Shown here in pieces: positions 10,490 to 20,907 of a DNA stretch of 64,000 nucleotides. The notes beneath the pieces are model-generated. The model was not told the origin of the DNA and searched no databases. It saw only the letters and a program-made list of their open reading frames with translations. The stretch is from contig CAVOXY010000002.1 of NCBI GenBank assembly GCA_963700515.1, forward strand, positions 248,001 to 312,000, given 5' to 3'. Position numbers and translations under genes: made by a program. Source of the stretch: JAJRVM01 sp963700515. Its GTDB lineage: Bacteria > Planctomycetota > Planctomycetia > Pirellulales > Pirellulaceae. The stretch's first letter is position 1; each line of letters starts with the position of its first letter.

Positions 10490-12670
10490 ATGAGTGACAA
10501 ACCTTTTGAATGTTTTGACCTTGACCTGACGATCGAACAAATTGCCGCGGTCTTGAAAGTCGCTGGGCAGCAGGTTCTTGCGGCAGTGGAACTGCTGGAC
10601 GCGGGCAACACGATTCCCTTCATCGCTCGCTATCGGAAGGAAGCAACCCAGGGGCTGGACGAAATTGCCTTGCGTGCTATCGAAGACGCATTGGCAAAGG
10701 CGCGCGACCTGGCCGATCGCAAATCGACGGTTTTGAAGACGATCGACCAGCAAGGACAGTTGACAGACGGCCTGCGGCGGCAGATTGAGGCGTGTACGGA
10801 CAAACAGACGCTGGAGATCCTCTACCTCCCGTTCAAACCGAAACGACGCACGCGGGCCACGATCGCGCGCGAGCGAGGTTTGCAGGGGCTGGCCGACATT
10901 CTGCTACGGCAGGAGAGACTTGGCCAACCCAGAAGTGCCGTGCTGGCCCCCTATGTGAACCCCGAAAAGGAAGTGCCGGACGAAGACGCAGCTCTGCAAG
11001 GCGCTTGCGACATCGTGGCTGAGCAATGGTCGGAAGATGCCGAAACTCGCAGTTGGTTGGTGCAGGAAGCATCTGCACGCGGGCAAATAGTCTCCACGAT
11101 CAAACGTGGCAAGACGGACGAATCGGGCAAGTTCGAAATGTACGTGGATCACTGTGAACCGGTCTCTCGGGTCCCTTCCCATCGCCTGTTGGCGATGTTG
11201 CGGGGTGAAGCGGAAGGGTTGCTGCGAGTGGGTGTGAAACTCGACGAAGATCTCGTGCTCGGCCAGCTTAAGTCTCGCTTCGCCACGCATCCGCAGTTTG
11301 AATTCCATGCCGACTTGCTCAGGACCGTGGAAGATTGCTACGGTCGCCTGTTGCAGCCAGCCACCGAATCAGCCGTGCTCCAGGATTTGAAGGAGAAGGC
11401 GGATGAAGAGGCGATCTCAGTCTTTGCGAAGAACTTGCGTGAACTGCTGCTGGCTGCCCCTGCCGGCCCGCAGGTAACGATCGGGATCGACCCCGGTTTC
11501 CGTACCGGTTGTAAGGTGGCGGTGGTCGATGGCACGGGGAAATTCCTGACCAGCACGGCCATCTATCCCACGCCGCCACGCAACGACGTCGAGGGAGCCG
11601 CAAAAACGCTCCTTGAGCTGATTGCCCGATACAAAGCCCGCTTGATTGCGATTGGCAATGGGACTGCGTCGCGCGAGACCGACGCGTTTGTGACAGATGT
11701 CATTCGCTCGCATCATCTGGACGTGACCAAGGTCACGGTGAGCGAGTCGGGGGCGTCGATCTACTCGGCCAGCGAACTTGCCGCTGAAGAATATCCTCAG
11801 CTGGACGTCACCGTACGCGGCGCGATTAGCATCGCACATCGTTTGCAGGATCCTTTGGCGGAACTGGTCAAGATCGATCCGAAATCCATCGGCGTCGGCC
11901 AATACCAGCACGACGTGAATCAGACGATGCTGCGCAAATGTCTGGTGCGGGAAGTTGAGTCTTGTGTCAACTCAGTCGGCGTGGACGTGAATATGGCAAG
12001 TGGGCCATTACTATCGCACGTCGCCGGCATCGGCTCCAAGCTCGCCGCGAACATTGTCGCGTATCGTGATCAACACGGCCGTTTTGAAACCCGCCAACAA
12101 CTCACCGATGTTCCAAAACTAGGACAGAAGGCGTACCAGCAAGCTGCGGGGTTCTTGCGGATCCGAGATGGCGAGCAGCCGCTCGATAATTCCGCAGTGC
12201 ATCCGGAAAGCTACTATGTCGTGAAGAAGATGGCCTCACGGTTGAGTGTAGCGCCGGGACAACTCGTCGGTAACGCCACGTCGGTAGGTAAACTCAAGGC
12301 ACAGGAGTTTGTGGACGATCAGGTTGGACTGCTCACCGTCCAGGACATTCTCTCCGAATTGGCCAAACCGGGACGCGACCCACGCAGCGAATTCAAGGTG
12401 GTCCAGTTTGCTGACGGAGTCAACGATCTCGGGGATCTGAAACCAGGAATGATCCTCGAGGGGGCGATCACCAACGTGACACGATTCGGAGCCTTCGTGG
12501 ATATCGGCGTGCACCAGGATGGGCTGATCCATATCTCGCAACTCTCCAACACGTTTGTGGAAGATCCCAGCGACGTGGTCACGGTCGGAGATGTGGTACG
12601 AGTCAAGGTACTGGAAGTGGATCTGGAACGTCGCAGAATCTCTCTCTCGAGAAAGCAGGTTACCGGTTAG
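10490..12670 (+). CDS. tex: Transcription accessory protein Tex (S1 RNA-binding)
   Basis: 726 residues, near the usual ~770. The ATG at 10490 follows GGAG at a 6-nt gap and begins the Tex-like region; the frame is open back to 10259, but that part is repeat DNA. Order of domains: Tex N-terminal helical region with VLAAVELLDAGNTIPFIARY (~25-45); YqgF/RNase-H-like fold starting VTIGIDPGFRTGCKVAVVD (~329); helix-hairpin-helix segment LLSHVAGIGSKLAANIVAYR (~506) continuing through QLTDVPKLGQKAYQQAAGFL; C-terminal S1 domain (~650-722) with GAITNVTRFGAFVDIGVHQD and GLIHISQLS. It is a cytoplasmic nucleic-acid-binding protein affecting transcription. The frame is intact. Its stop overlaps by 4 nt the stop of the convergent glycosidase. 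Confidence 0.96.
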   Translation: MSDKPFECFDLDLTIEQIAAVLKVAGQQVLAAVELLDAGNTIPFIARYRKEATQGLDEIALRAIEDALAKARDLADRKSTVLKTIDQQGQLTDGLRRQIEACTDKQTLEILYLPFKPKRRTRATIARERGLQGLADILLRQERLGQPRSAVLAPYVNPEKEVPDEDAALQGACDIVAEQWSEDAETRSWLVQEASARGQIVSTIKRGKTDESGKFEMYVDHCEPVSRVPSHRLLAMLRGEAEGLLRVGVKLDEDLVLGQLKSRFATHPQFEFHADLLRTVEDCYGRLLQPATESAVLQDLKEKADEEAISVFAKNLRELLLAAPAGPQVTIGIDPGFRTGCKVAVVDGTGKFLTSTAIYPTPPRNDVEGAAKTLLELIARYKARLIAIGNGTASRETDAFVTDVIRSHHLDVTKVTVSESGASIYSASELAAEEYPQLDVTVRGAISIAHRLQDPLAELVKIDPKSIGVGQYQHDVNQTMLRKCLVREVESCVNSVGVDVNMASGPLLSHVAGIGSKLAANIVAYRDQHGRFETRQQLTDVPKLGQKAYQQAAGFLRIRDGEQPLDNSAVHPESYYVVKKMASRLSVAPGQLVGNATSVGKLKAQEFVDDQVGLLTVQDILSELAKPGRDPRSEFKVVQFADGVNDLGDLKPGMILEGAITNVTRFGAFVDIGVHQDGLIHISQLSNTFVEDPSDVVTVGDVVRVKVLEVDLERRRISLSRKQVTG

Positions 12671-15127
12671 AACCTCACAGCCTCGATATTGCGTACTTCC
12701 AAGACGACCGATTTGGGCTTGCAGTGCGCGCCGACACTCAAGCCGGCAATATTGTTTGTATCCAGCTTGCCATTGGGGTCAGGCGGAGTGGCCGATACGT
12801 AAGCGAGTTGCGAGAACAGCACGGTGACGCTACGCCACTGTGTGCTGCCTGAGAGTTCGCTGTCGGAAATGTAACCGGCCCCACCCGGCTCGAAGAGAAA
12901 CGCTCGCACGGATCCCGGAGTCTCTGTATCGGTGCGAAATTCAAAACGTAAACCGTCGTAACCTGACAGATCACGCCCCCCTGGAAAAGCAACTCGCGGA
13001 TACGCCCAATTATCGCCGTCCGTAGAAAAGTGGAATGAAAAACGCACGCCTCCCTCGGTACCCGCGGCGATGTCCATGTCGCCATGACCCGCGATGTTCT
13101 TCTGCCACAACTCCGGCTTGTTCAGGCTCAATGGGAGGCTCTCCTTGGGAGCGAGCTTGCTGAGATCCACCGACAGTCGCACAACCGCCGGTGCGCTTCG
13201 TTCTTCGGCTCTCCTGGCAACCAGGCTCACCGTTGCGGGGTCCTTCGTCGCCGGAACCTTGAGATGGAGGGGAACAACGACGCGTTGGCCACCATCCACC
13301 GACACGTCGGCGTGGTCGGGATCGACTTGCCAGTTGTCGGGAGTCGAGAGAAGCAGTTCGCCCTGAAATGCCATGTCCCCAAAGTTGTAGATTTCCGCCT
13401 CCAGTGCCGCCTCGCCACCTGCCAGGCGGTAGCCATCCATGGCCTTGTCGACCGTGGCCTGCGGGACGCGCAAGCGCACAACAATCTCGGACAGAGTGGC
13501 AAACTTGATGTTGGTGAGCTCCTGTCGTTGAACGGGCTTGGATGAAGCGGGAGGCGGCGCGAATTTGTCAACCAGCGCGGACGGTGGCGCAATGACGTAG
13601 GTGGCAGCTCGCGTTGCAGGCACCTGCACGGCTCCGTCACCACTCGGTAAGGGTGATCCCAGAAACGTATGTGCTTCTCGCACCAGCGTCCAATCCAGTG
13701 GCAGTGTCACGTTGGCCGGTTCATCTGATTCGCGCCAGACAACGAGGGCCACTGTGTCATCCCCCCGGTCAAAAACCAATGTCTTCGTATCCTTGTCTGA
13801 TGATGGTACGCTCCCCAAATAATTGCCGTGCCCCAGCGCATAGGTGGCGGTGGCAAGCGCCGCGAGGCCGGGAAAGGCCGCGCGCTGCGCGGGCTCAAAC
13901 AGCCCCCAACCTCGCTTCCCTTCACGATAGAACGGGAAGACGAACCAGAAATGCCGATCGACGCCGGCGGAGAGCGCCTGCGGAAACGCACGGGACAAGA
14001 AACTCTGCCTGGTGGCGACGGCCCTTGTCCGCAAGTACTCCATCGGGTCCCTCCTGAGGATCACCCGCCTCCGTAATCCAATCCTTGACCACGATGTTGT
14101 AATTCGCTAACTGGTTTACGAATCCCTCGCGACGACCGGCGTACGTGGAGGGATCGGCATAAATGTGATAGTTCCAAATATCGAAGTAGTAGCCGATGCC
14201 GTTCTCCAGTAAACCCTCTGAAAATGGCCCCGCGCCATGTGCCATCGATGGACTCAGTACCAGCAGCGCAGGGTCAACTCGACGAAAGCCGAGAAAGGCC
14301 GCCTTTTGATAAGCCGCGCATTCGCTCGACGGATGCGAGAAGAAACTGATATCCGGCTCGTTCCACACTTCCCACGCCTGGACGCGTCCGTGGAACTGCG
14401 CGGCCAGTGCTTGTGCGAACCGGTAAATGTCGCGCAGATCGTCGGGCACGGCGCGAGCGTCCTTGTCACTGCGGCACCAGTTCGGGACGCTATGGAAGAT
14501 CTGATAGACGTGGATGCCGCGTTGGCTGAGGATCGTTGCGGTCCGGTCATAGCGTCCCCAATTCAGCTCGCCCCGCCGACGTTCGACTTCGCCCCAATTG
14601 AGCCGCTCGCGAACCCAGGTGATGCCACATAGCCGCAGCAGATCGGCCATGTCTTCCCACTGGTCTGCCTTGACCAGCCACGACATGGCATTGTCGGTGG
14701 CCAGCCGAGTGTCTCCCTTCACGCGTTTTTCGGGGTCGATGAGTATAACGAGTGGCAAGACGGCTTCGCCGGCAACGGCTTCGTAGTAACCAGGCGGAAG
14801 CGTGCCGAAGTCAAGCTCGCCGGCGGTGATCGGAGCGTCACGTCGCACCACCTCTTTACCGTCGATGTCTCGCAGTTGTACGATTAGCGCTTCCCCGGCA
14901 GCGATCATTACATGGACCGGCTGGCCCTCGACAAAAACGCTGGCGAATCGGTCTGTCGACAATTCTCGCCCGACTGCTTCCCGGCTGCAAACGGAGATCA
15001 CCAGCATGCATAGTATGAGGCATCCGCCGATCGCCGACGGGCAGATCTTCCGACAACTCGTGGTATGGTTCGCCTCCCAGCAATGCAAGGCAACGGAGCG
15101 TGAAGTGAATGGAGTGGCTTGTCTCAT
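12667..15127 (-). CDS. Secreted clan-A glycoside hydrolase (GH39/GH5-like TIM barrel) with C-terminal beta domains, one frameshift
   Basis: About 820 residues over two frames: 15127 to ~14030, then to 12667. Start at 15127 precedes a hydrophobic segment (GGCLILCMLVISVCS); the frame extends into repeat DNA upstream, which I exclude. A TIM barrel follows from about DLLRLCGITWVRERLNWGEV. The acid/base Glu is in WEVWNEPDISFF (~256) and the nucleophile Glu probably in VVKDWITEAG (~350). Continuity DGVL|RTRAVATRQSFLSRAF across the break shows one gene. The C-terminal ~400 residues hold an Ig-like region and a jelly-roll-like domain (GYDGLRFEFRTDTETPGSVR). The exact GH family and substrate cannot be told. 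Convergent with tex. Confidence 0.65.
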
Positions 15128-15170
15128 TGGATGAACCTTGATGGGTAACGCCCATTTTTCAAGTGTTGGA

Positions 15171-15765
15171 GCGGTGGAAACGGGAAGTTTCGCGGGCGGT
15201 AGCTGACCAGTTGTCGTCCCACCGAGACGGGCTCGGTGGAAACGGGATGTTTGCGGCGGGCGGTAGCTGACCAGTTGTCGTCCCACCGAGACGGGCTCGG
15301 TGGAAACGGGATGGTCGTGTCGCCGGGTCGGAGGCTGGTAGCTGACGAGTTGTCGTCCCACCGAGACGGGCTCGGTGGAAACGGGAAGTTTGCGCGGGTG
15401 GTAGCTGACCAGTTGTCGTCCCACCGAGACGGGCTCGGTGGAAACGGGATGGTTGCGCCGGGCGGTAGCTGAAGAGTTGTCGTCCCACCGAGACGGGCTC
15501 GGTGGAAACGGGAGGTTTGCGGCGGGCGGTAGCTGGCCAGTTGTCGTCCCACCGAGACGGGCTCGGTGGAAACGGGAAGTTTGCGGCGGGCGGTAGCTGA
15601 CCAGTTGTCGTCCCACCGAGACGGGCTCGGTGGAAACGGGATGTTTCGCGAGCGGTAGCTGACGAGTTGTCGTCCCACCGAGACGGGCTCGGTGGAAACG
15701 GGAAGTTTGCGCGGGTGGTAGCTGACCAGTTGTCGTCCCACCGAGACGGGCTCGGTGGAAAGGTG
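15171..15765 (+). repeat. Family A hairpin element, variant 1, nine-copy array
   Basis: Nine 49-nt copies start at 15198, 15262, 15337, 15400, 15464, 15528, 15592, 15654 and 15717 (periods 62-75). Each has head GGTAGCTGACCAGTTGTCGT (A/G and C/G changes at two head positions) and stem CCACCGAG-ACGGG-CTCGGTGG, then AAACGGG. Linkers are ~13-16 nt variants of AAGTTTGCGGCGGGC, one being 26 nt. A half copy precedes the array at 15171. It sits between the start of the glycosidase and the stop of the HZS-alpha-like gene, both on the minus strand. The last copy lacks the usual end (AAAGGTGG). Confidence 0.95.
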
Positions 15766-15841
15766 GTGAATCGACGATTTCATGGACCATTTGCGTTGAT
15801 GACGAGAGGATGACACATTCATCAGATTCGCTCGTCCCCCC

Positions 15842-18800
15842 TCAACCACCCGTTACCGCAGCGATCCGCGAAGACTTCTCGCCTGGTTTGAACGGGGGAT
15901 CCAATTCGACACGAACGCGAATCGCGGTGGGAAGCGTCTTTCCGTTGGCGTCGAAGTACTGGAAAAAAGTGCCATAGTAAGGCGCATTCGCGTCGACCCA
16001 CGTCACGAGTGTTTCCCACTCGGCACGACTCAACGTCACTTCTTTGCGATGTGTTTCGTCATGCAGGAGAGTCAGTACCAAGGGGCTGCGGTGTGAACCG
16101 AATTGTTTGGGCTGCGTGACCTCGGGACCGCTCATATGATTCGACAGGCAGAGCAGACCGGTGGCATTATAGATGCTCGCCCTCACCGATTCGTAAAGGG
16201 TACTTTCGGCTGGCTGCAACAGCGGCATATCGGGGTATGCTTCGCGGTAGCCCTCTCCCAGCGGTGTGGGCATATCTTTCGAAATACCAAACAGGGATCG
16301 GTAGGATTGTACGAAGCCGTAGGGGTCACGCGCGCCGGTGAGGTCTAGTTTCTGTTGCGGTTCGGCACCGTGGCAGCGGACGCAGTGTCGATCGAAGATG
16401 GGTTGAATGAGCTTCTCGTACTCGAGTATTTCCACGTCACCCCACGGCGGAGGCTGCGGTTGAGAAGGTTCTCGGTGCATGGCGAGTTTGCTGCCGACGT
16501 CGCTGCTGCGGGGCACATTCTGCTTGGTCTCATGGCAGCCGACGCAACCCCGGAATTCGCCTGGCTTGAACTCGATGTGGCTGCGCATTCGCCGGACTTC
16601 CATCAGATGTTCGTCCAACGCCTGGAAGGAAACGGCCAGGCCTGTGGGCACCTTGAAATAGGCCGATCCATCCTTCTCCACAGGAACCGTGCCGATGACT
16701 CGGGTCGGTGACCAGGACCAATAGCTGAAGTTTCGTGAGTGTTGTGTGCCGGGCGTCCAACGTATCGGACCGGAATTGTCGTACTTGTTGAAATACCACT
16801 GCAGTTGTTCCGAAATGCGGAGGTAGCGTACCGTACCCGGCTCGATTCCCGGCATGTCGCGGTTCACGTCATCCAGGTAGCAGACGGCAAAGTCGCACTG
16901 CTCGTCGACCTGGGACGGCAGTGTCGGTGGTGTCGGCCGCTGGCGGATGGGCATGGGACACATCACGTCCATGACCGGATCCCGGTGAATCAGTTCTTTG
17001 TTTCCCCACACGTCGATGTAGTAGGCCGCGTAGGCGGAGTGGGCCGGATTGTGGTAAGCGTACGAAACCGAGAAGCCTTTCTCGGACAAAGGCCACGGTG
17101 TTCTGTAAAGTCCTCCGCGGTCTCTCACGCCACCTTCGGCCACCGTAGGTGAACTCCCCAGACCACCTTCCAGCGGACTGCATTCGGGCGTTACGTAATT
17201 CAGGCCCAACGGATTGTTGACTCCCAGTGACGGATCGACGATGGCGACCGCCCCTTCCGGTGGCGAGTGATGGCCGCAGGCAATCACCACCAGTTTCTGA
17301 CTCCCGGGTATCGAACGCGGCTCGCGCACCGATTGGGGATCCTGGAAGTGAACCTTGAACAGACCGTCGTTCATGGTGCCGTCCGGGCGGATCGTCCAGA
17401 GGGCGTGCGGCCATTGCCAGAATCGCTCCTGATAGTCCCAACGCATGTAGCCGATGAGTCCGTTATTGAGGCAATGGGGATAGCGGTCCACGTCCTTGTT
17501 GTATGTCAATCGTTGAACTTGCTGCCGTCACTGGCCGACACTCGGAACAGATTGGGGAGTCCGAAGTCGCTGTAGGCCAGCGGTGCTGCTCCGCATTGCG
17601 ATGCACCGCATCCGCGATCGGACGAGAAGACCACGTCACCGTTGGGCAGGTAGGCCGGTTCACGATCGCAATAGAGCGGATCGTCGGTCAGTTGGCGCAA
17701 GCCGGTTCCGTCGGTGCGGATCTCAAACAGATGAGTCGGTTCACTGCCGTTCTCCCAAAAAACTCCGTCTCGAAATCCCACCACATGGTTCAGCACGACC
17801 GTATCCGGCCCATTTCTCCAAGCCACGCTACCCCAGGCACTGGCCTCGTCTCCCCAACGCGGCTGACGCACGTAGGCAAACACCAGGTTGTCGGCATCCC
17901 ACCACAGATCCATATCCTGCACGTGCCCCGGGCCAAGTTGTCCGGCAATCAGGGGGCGGACACCGTCAGATGGTCCGACACCCGTCTTGACAAAGATATC
18001 TCCGCCGGGCGGTCGCTCCTTCGGACGGTCATGGTTCTGGACGAGGCAATCGGGATGATTTCCCTCCGTCCTGACCGGCGATTGAAAGAAAACGATTTCC
18101 TGGAAATCCATGTCGGGACCGGCCAGTACCACGTCCCGCACGGCACGACGCACATCCAGCCACCAGGTGCGCTCTCTGGTAAGATCGGTCGAGAGTTGCT
18201 GATCTGGCTGCCGGCCGTAGGTTTTCTCAAGCGTGTCTCGAGCCTCCTGCAAACGCTTTCGCTGTTGTGGCGTGCAGTTCCCCATAGCGTACGACGCCAG
18301 GGCATCCACACGATTCACCATGTCCTGAGCTGATTGCGACAGGTCGCGCGCCGTACGGTACACGTCTCGACTCAGCGCCTGCAACACGAAATCACACTCT
18401 AACGATGATTCCGGTTTCAGCTCGCGACATCTCACCAACCAGCCTGGTGAAGCGACGTTGGTTGGGCTGGCCCGATTCGCGTCTCGAACCGCAGCGAACG
18501 CCCAGGTGGCAATGTCGCGGACAAATGGATCATTGTGATCCAGCAGTGTGCTGGCCTTCTCCGCGCACTGCCGCCAATGGGGATCGTCGATCAACCGGCC
18601 GCCTTCGATGTGCTGAGCCAAGCCATAGAACAGTTCGGCGCTGATCGTCGCCGCCTCCACGGAGCCATCGGCTGCCAACGCGTCCAGTACCGAAACCGCG
18701 TGCCCACCAGACGCCGCCAGGACATTTACCAGTTGCTGCAGCTCCGCCACGGCGCCAGCGCCCTGGTGGGCTGACAGAATGGATGTCACAACACCGTCGG

Positions 18801-18933
18801 TACCCTGGCGATTCAACAGATCCTGGTAATCTGTCGGATTCCCCAGTGCCATCCTCTCGTGAGGCATGGTGGTGAAGACGATGATGGACAGCGTGAGAAT
18901 TACGATGGACTTCGCGTGAGGTCGGCTCATCAT
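15842..18933 (-). CDS. Hydrazine-synthase-alpha-like (HZS_alpha domain) protein with C-terminal c-type heme motifs, one frameshift
   Basis: About 1030 residues in two frames joined near 17510. The ATG at 18933 follows AGGAG by ~9 nt and opens a signal peptide (KSIVILTLSIIVFTTMPHER). Residues ~45-250 are helical. Then comes a segmented beta-propeller region: MDLWWDADNLVFAYVR, EIRTDGTGLRQLTDDP, DREPAYLPNGDVVFSSDRGC, YPHCLNNGLIGYMRWDYQER, KLVVIACGHHSPPEGAVAIV. The C-terminal third has two heme-binding sites, CVGCHE and CVRCHG. Close resemblance to the hydrazine synthase alpha middle domain is from memory of the family. Related proteins are present in planctomycetes that do not perform anammox, and no hydrazine synthase beta/gamma or other anammox gene is here. 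The break is a one-base shift: DGSKFN then LTYNKDVDRYP. Confidence 0.75.
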
Positions 18934-19177
18934 GTGCCCAATCTCCTGATGGGAAGTCTCGCAGCACGGTTTCTCTTCTATCGGAACCAATGACTCACGA
19001 GAGCGGGCTTAAGGCAGGCAAGCCAGTGACGTACTAGAGACTACTCAGTCCAAGGTTCGGCTGACAGTCTACGCATTCTACCTCAGCACGTAGTGTATCA
19101 TACTCTCGATGCCCTGACTTCAAGGGCCCCATGCGCAATACTCAATTTGTTGGTACGCTGGTTGCTGAAAGGCTGAA

Positions 19178-20483
19178 ATGATGCACTGGTTATTTGACCC
19201 CGCACGGATCCATTTCTGCGAACAGACCGTTGCCGGGCCGATAGCGCACCCGGCTGACACGTGGACGAATATCGGTCCACTCGTGGCAGGCGTGTTGATC
19301 GTGCTGCGCCGGCCGGCATCCGCTCGAGCGATTGCTGGGAGTGGCGGCCCTCTGGACCGCCGTGGCTTCAGCCTTCTTCCACGCTACCGACACGATTCTG
19401 GGGGAAGCACTGGATTTGGGGGGCATGTTCCTGTTCATTCTGACCGTGGCCGCATTGCAGCAACGCCGAGTTTTCCTCGCCCAGAACGTGGTGGCCGGTC
19501 AGCGACTTCGTCGCCATCTGCTACCGGTCTATTTCGGATCCAACCGGCATCTCATTATCCTGGTGATTGCGCTGACCATGATCTTGACAGTCCTGTCGGC
19601 GTGCACAACGGTGTTTGCCAGTCCGGCCTTTGGATTGATCGTCGTGTTGGTAGCACTTCGCGAGGTGCTATCGGGGGTTGGCGAAGCCGTGCGGCATGTG
19701 CATGTTGGCCAGCGAGTGGGACTGGGTTGGACTGCACGTTCGTGCCTCGTGTGCGAGCAATGCTTGTCAGGGCATCAGAATCGCTGCCCGGAGGCCGTGG
19801 GGACCATTGTGCAGCGACACGGCGGTTTTGCCGATCGCGTACGAGCGCAAGCCGCTTGGGTGATCCCCATTCCTGATGGTGTGAGCTTGAAAGCGGCAGG
19901 ACCGCTATTCTGTGGTGGGCTGACAGTCTTCAATCCTCTGTTGCAGAACAATATTCGCCCGACCGATCATGTGGCAGTCGTCGGCATTGGCGGCTTGGGA
20001 CACATGGCAATTGCCTTTGCCGACGCGTGGGGCTGCGAAGTCACCGCCTTTTCTACCAGCGCGGACAAGGAAGGTGAAGCACGGCAACTCGGAGCTGATC
20101 ATTTCTCGAACACGCGCGACGCGGATGCACTAACGTCTGCCGCCGGCCGCTTCGACATGGTGTTGGTCACGGTCAACGTGCCACTCGACTGGGACCGATA
20201 CATCAACACACTGCGTCCCGGTGGAAAGCTGCATTTGGTGGGAGCAACGCCACAAGTCAGCGCTTCCGTCTTTCCTTTGCTTGTCGGCGAACGGTCGATC
20301 GGTGGATCTCCCACCGGCAGTATTGCGACGGCATCCAAGATGCTGCAGTTCTGTGCCCGCCACAAAATCGAACCGATCATCGAAGAATTCACCATGTCCG
20401 AACTGAACGCCGCCATGGATCATCTCGCCAGCGGAAAGGCTCGCTATCGAATCGTGCTGAAGGCTGCCGGGAATCTTGCCTGA
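19178..20483 (+). CDS. Chimeric frame: alkaline-ceramidase-like membrane domain joined to truncated Ahr-type zinc alcohol dehydrogenase
   Basis: The N-terminal ~165 residues look like an alkaline ceramidase-type membrane protein: HWLFDPARIHFCEQ, PADTWTNIGPLVAG, SAFFHATDTILGEALDLGG and several transmembrane stretches. One frameshift near 19310 splits it; translation continues from RHPLERLLGVAALW. At about 19670 (LREVLSG|VGEAVRHVHVGQRVG) the sequence becomes an NADPH-dependent aldehyde reductase of the Ahr/YjgB type: structural zinc CLVCEQCLSGHQNRC, Rossmann GIGGLGHMA, GKARYRIVLKA end. The GroES-like N-terminal ~75 residues with the catalytic zinc Cys and His are absent, so dehydrogenase activity is unlikely. 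Either a deletion fused two adjacent genes or the assembly skipped sequence. Confidence 0.7.
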
Positions 20484-20907
20484 CGAGAGGTATCTGAATG
20501 GACATTTCGCGACGCGTTCCGTTGGCCGTGTGCTTACTAGCAGCTGTTTCGTATCGTGTGGCTCAGGCGGATGACGCTGTCGGACAAGCAGTCCAGAAGG
20601 TACCGATTTCGGACCAGCGGCTGATATTGGCCCCCTACGTCTGGAAACTGAGCGGCGAAGGGGACACAACATGGGCGAGGCGACGCTGCCGGGAATCCTG
20701 TCTGACGCGAGGTATCTGAATGGACATTTTGCGACTCGTTCTGTTGGCCGTGTGTTTACTAGCAGCTGTTTCGTATTGTGTTGCTCACGCGGATGAGGCC
20801 GCCGGACAAACCGTCCAGAAGATATGCATTTTCCACGAGCAACTGGTCTTGGCCCCTTATGTCTGGAAACTGAGTGACGAAAGGGACGGAGTACGGGCTC
20901 AGGCGAC
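20463..20907 (+). repeat. Tandem duplication, two copies of ~222 bp
   Basis: GCTGCCGGGAATC begins at 20463 and again at 20685, and a related GATGCCGGG occurs at 20908. Each copy carries the same leader (TGACGAGAGGTATCTGAATG versus TGACGCGAGGTATCTGAATG) and the 5' end of the same small exported protein. The first boundary falls inside the last codons of the dehydrogenase part of the chimera. Confidence 0.85.
20498..20719 (+). CDS. Truncated exported protein, duplicate copy 1
   Basis: 73 residues: signal peptide (RVPLAVCLLAAVSYRVAQAD), then QRLILAPYVWKLSGEGDTTW. The last motif resembles the N-terminal jelly-roll start of planctomycete SGNH/CE2-type esterases, which normally run to several hundred residues. 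The tail after WAR comes from the duplication junction, not from the family. The leader GAGAGGTATCTGA upstream could serve as ribosome-binding site. Probably a non-functional fragment or a small secreted peptide. Confidence 0.45.
   Translation: MDISRRVPLAVCLLAAVSYRVAQADDAVGQAVQKVPISDQRLILAPYVWKLSGEGDTTWARRRCRESCLTRGI

Noticed and set aside
15198..15765. CRISPR array
   Set aside because: Linkers are short and mutually similar, periods vary only slightly, no cas genes are present, and the same element occurs singly elsewhere in the window.
15124..15849. Arg/Ser/Pro-rich protein across the nine-copy array on the minus strand
   Set aside because: Repeat translation; the real glycosidase start lies at 15127, downstream of the array in the direction of reading.
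15842..18933. Evidence for anammox metabolism
   Set aside because: Only one HZS-alpha-like gene, without hydrazine synthase beta/gamma, hydrazine dehydrogenase or other hallmark genes; such homologues occur in non-anammox planctomycetes.
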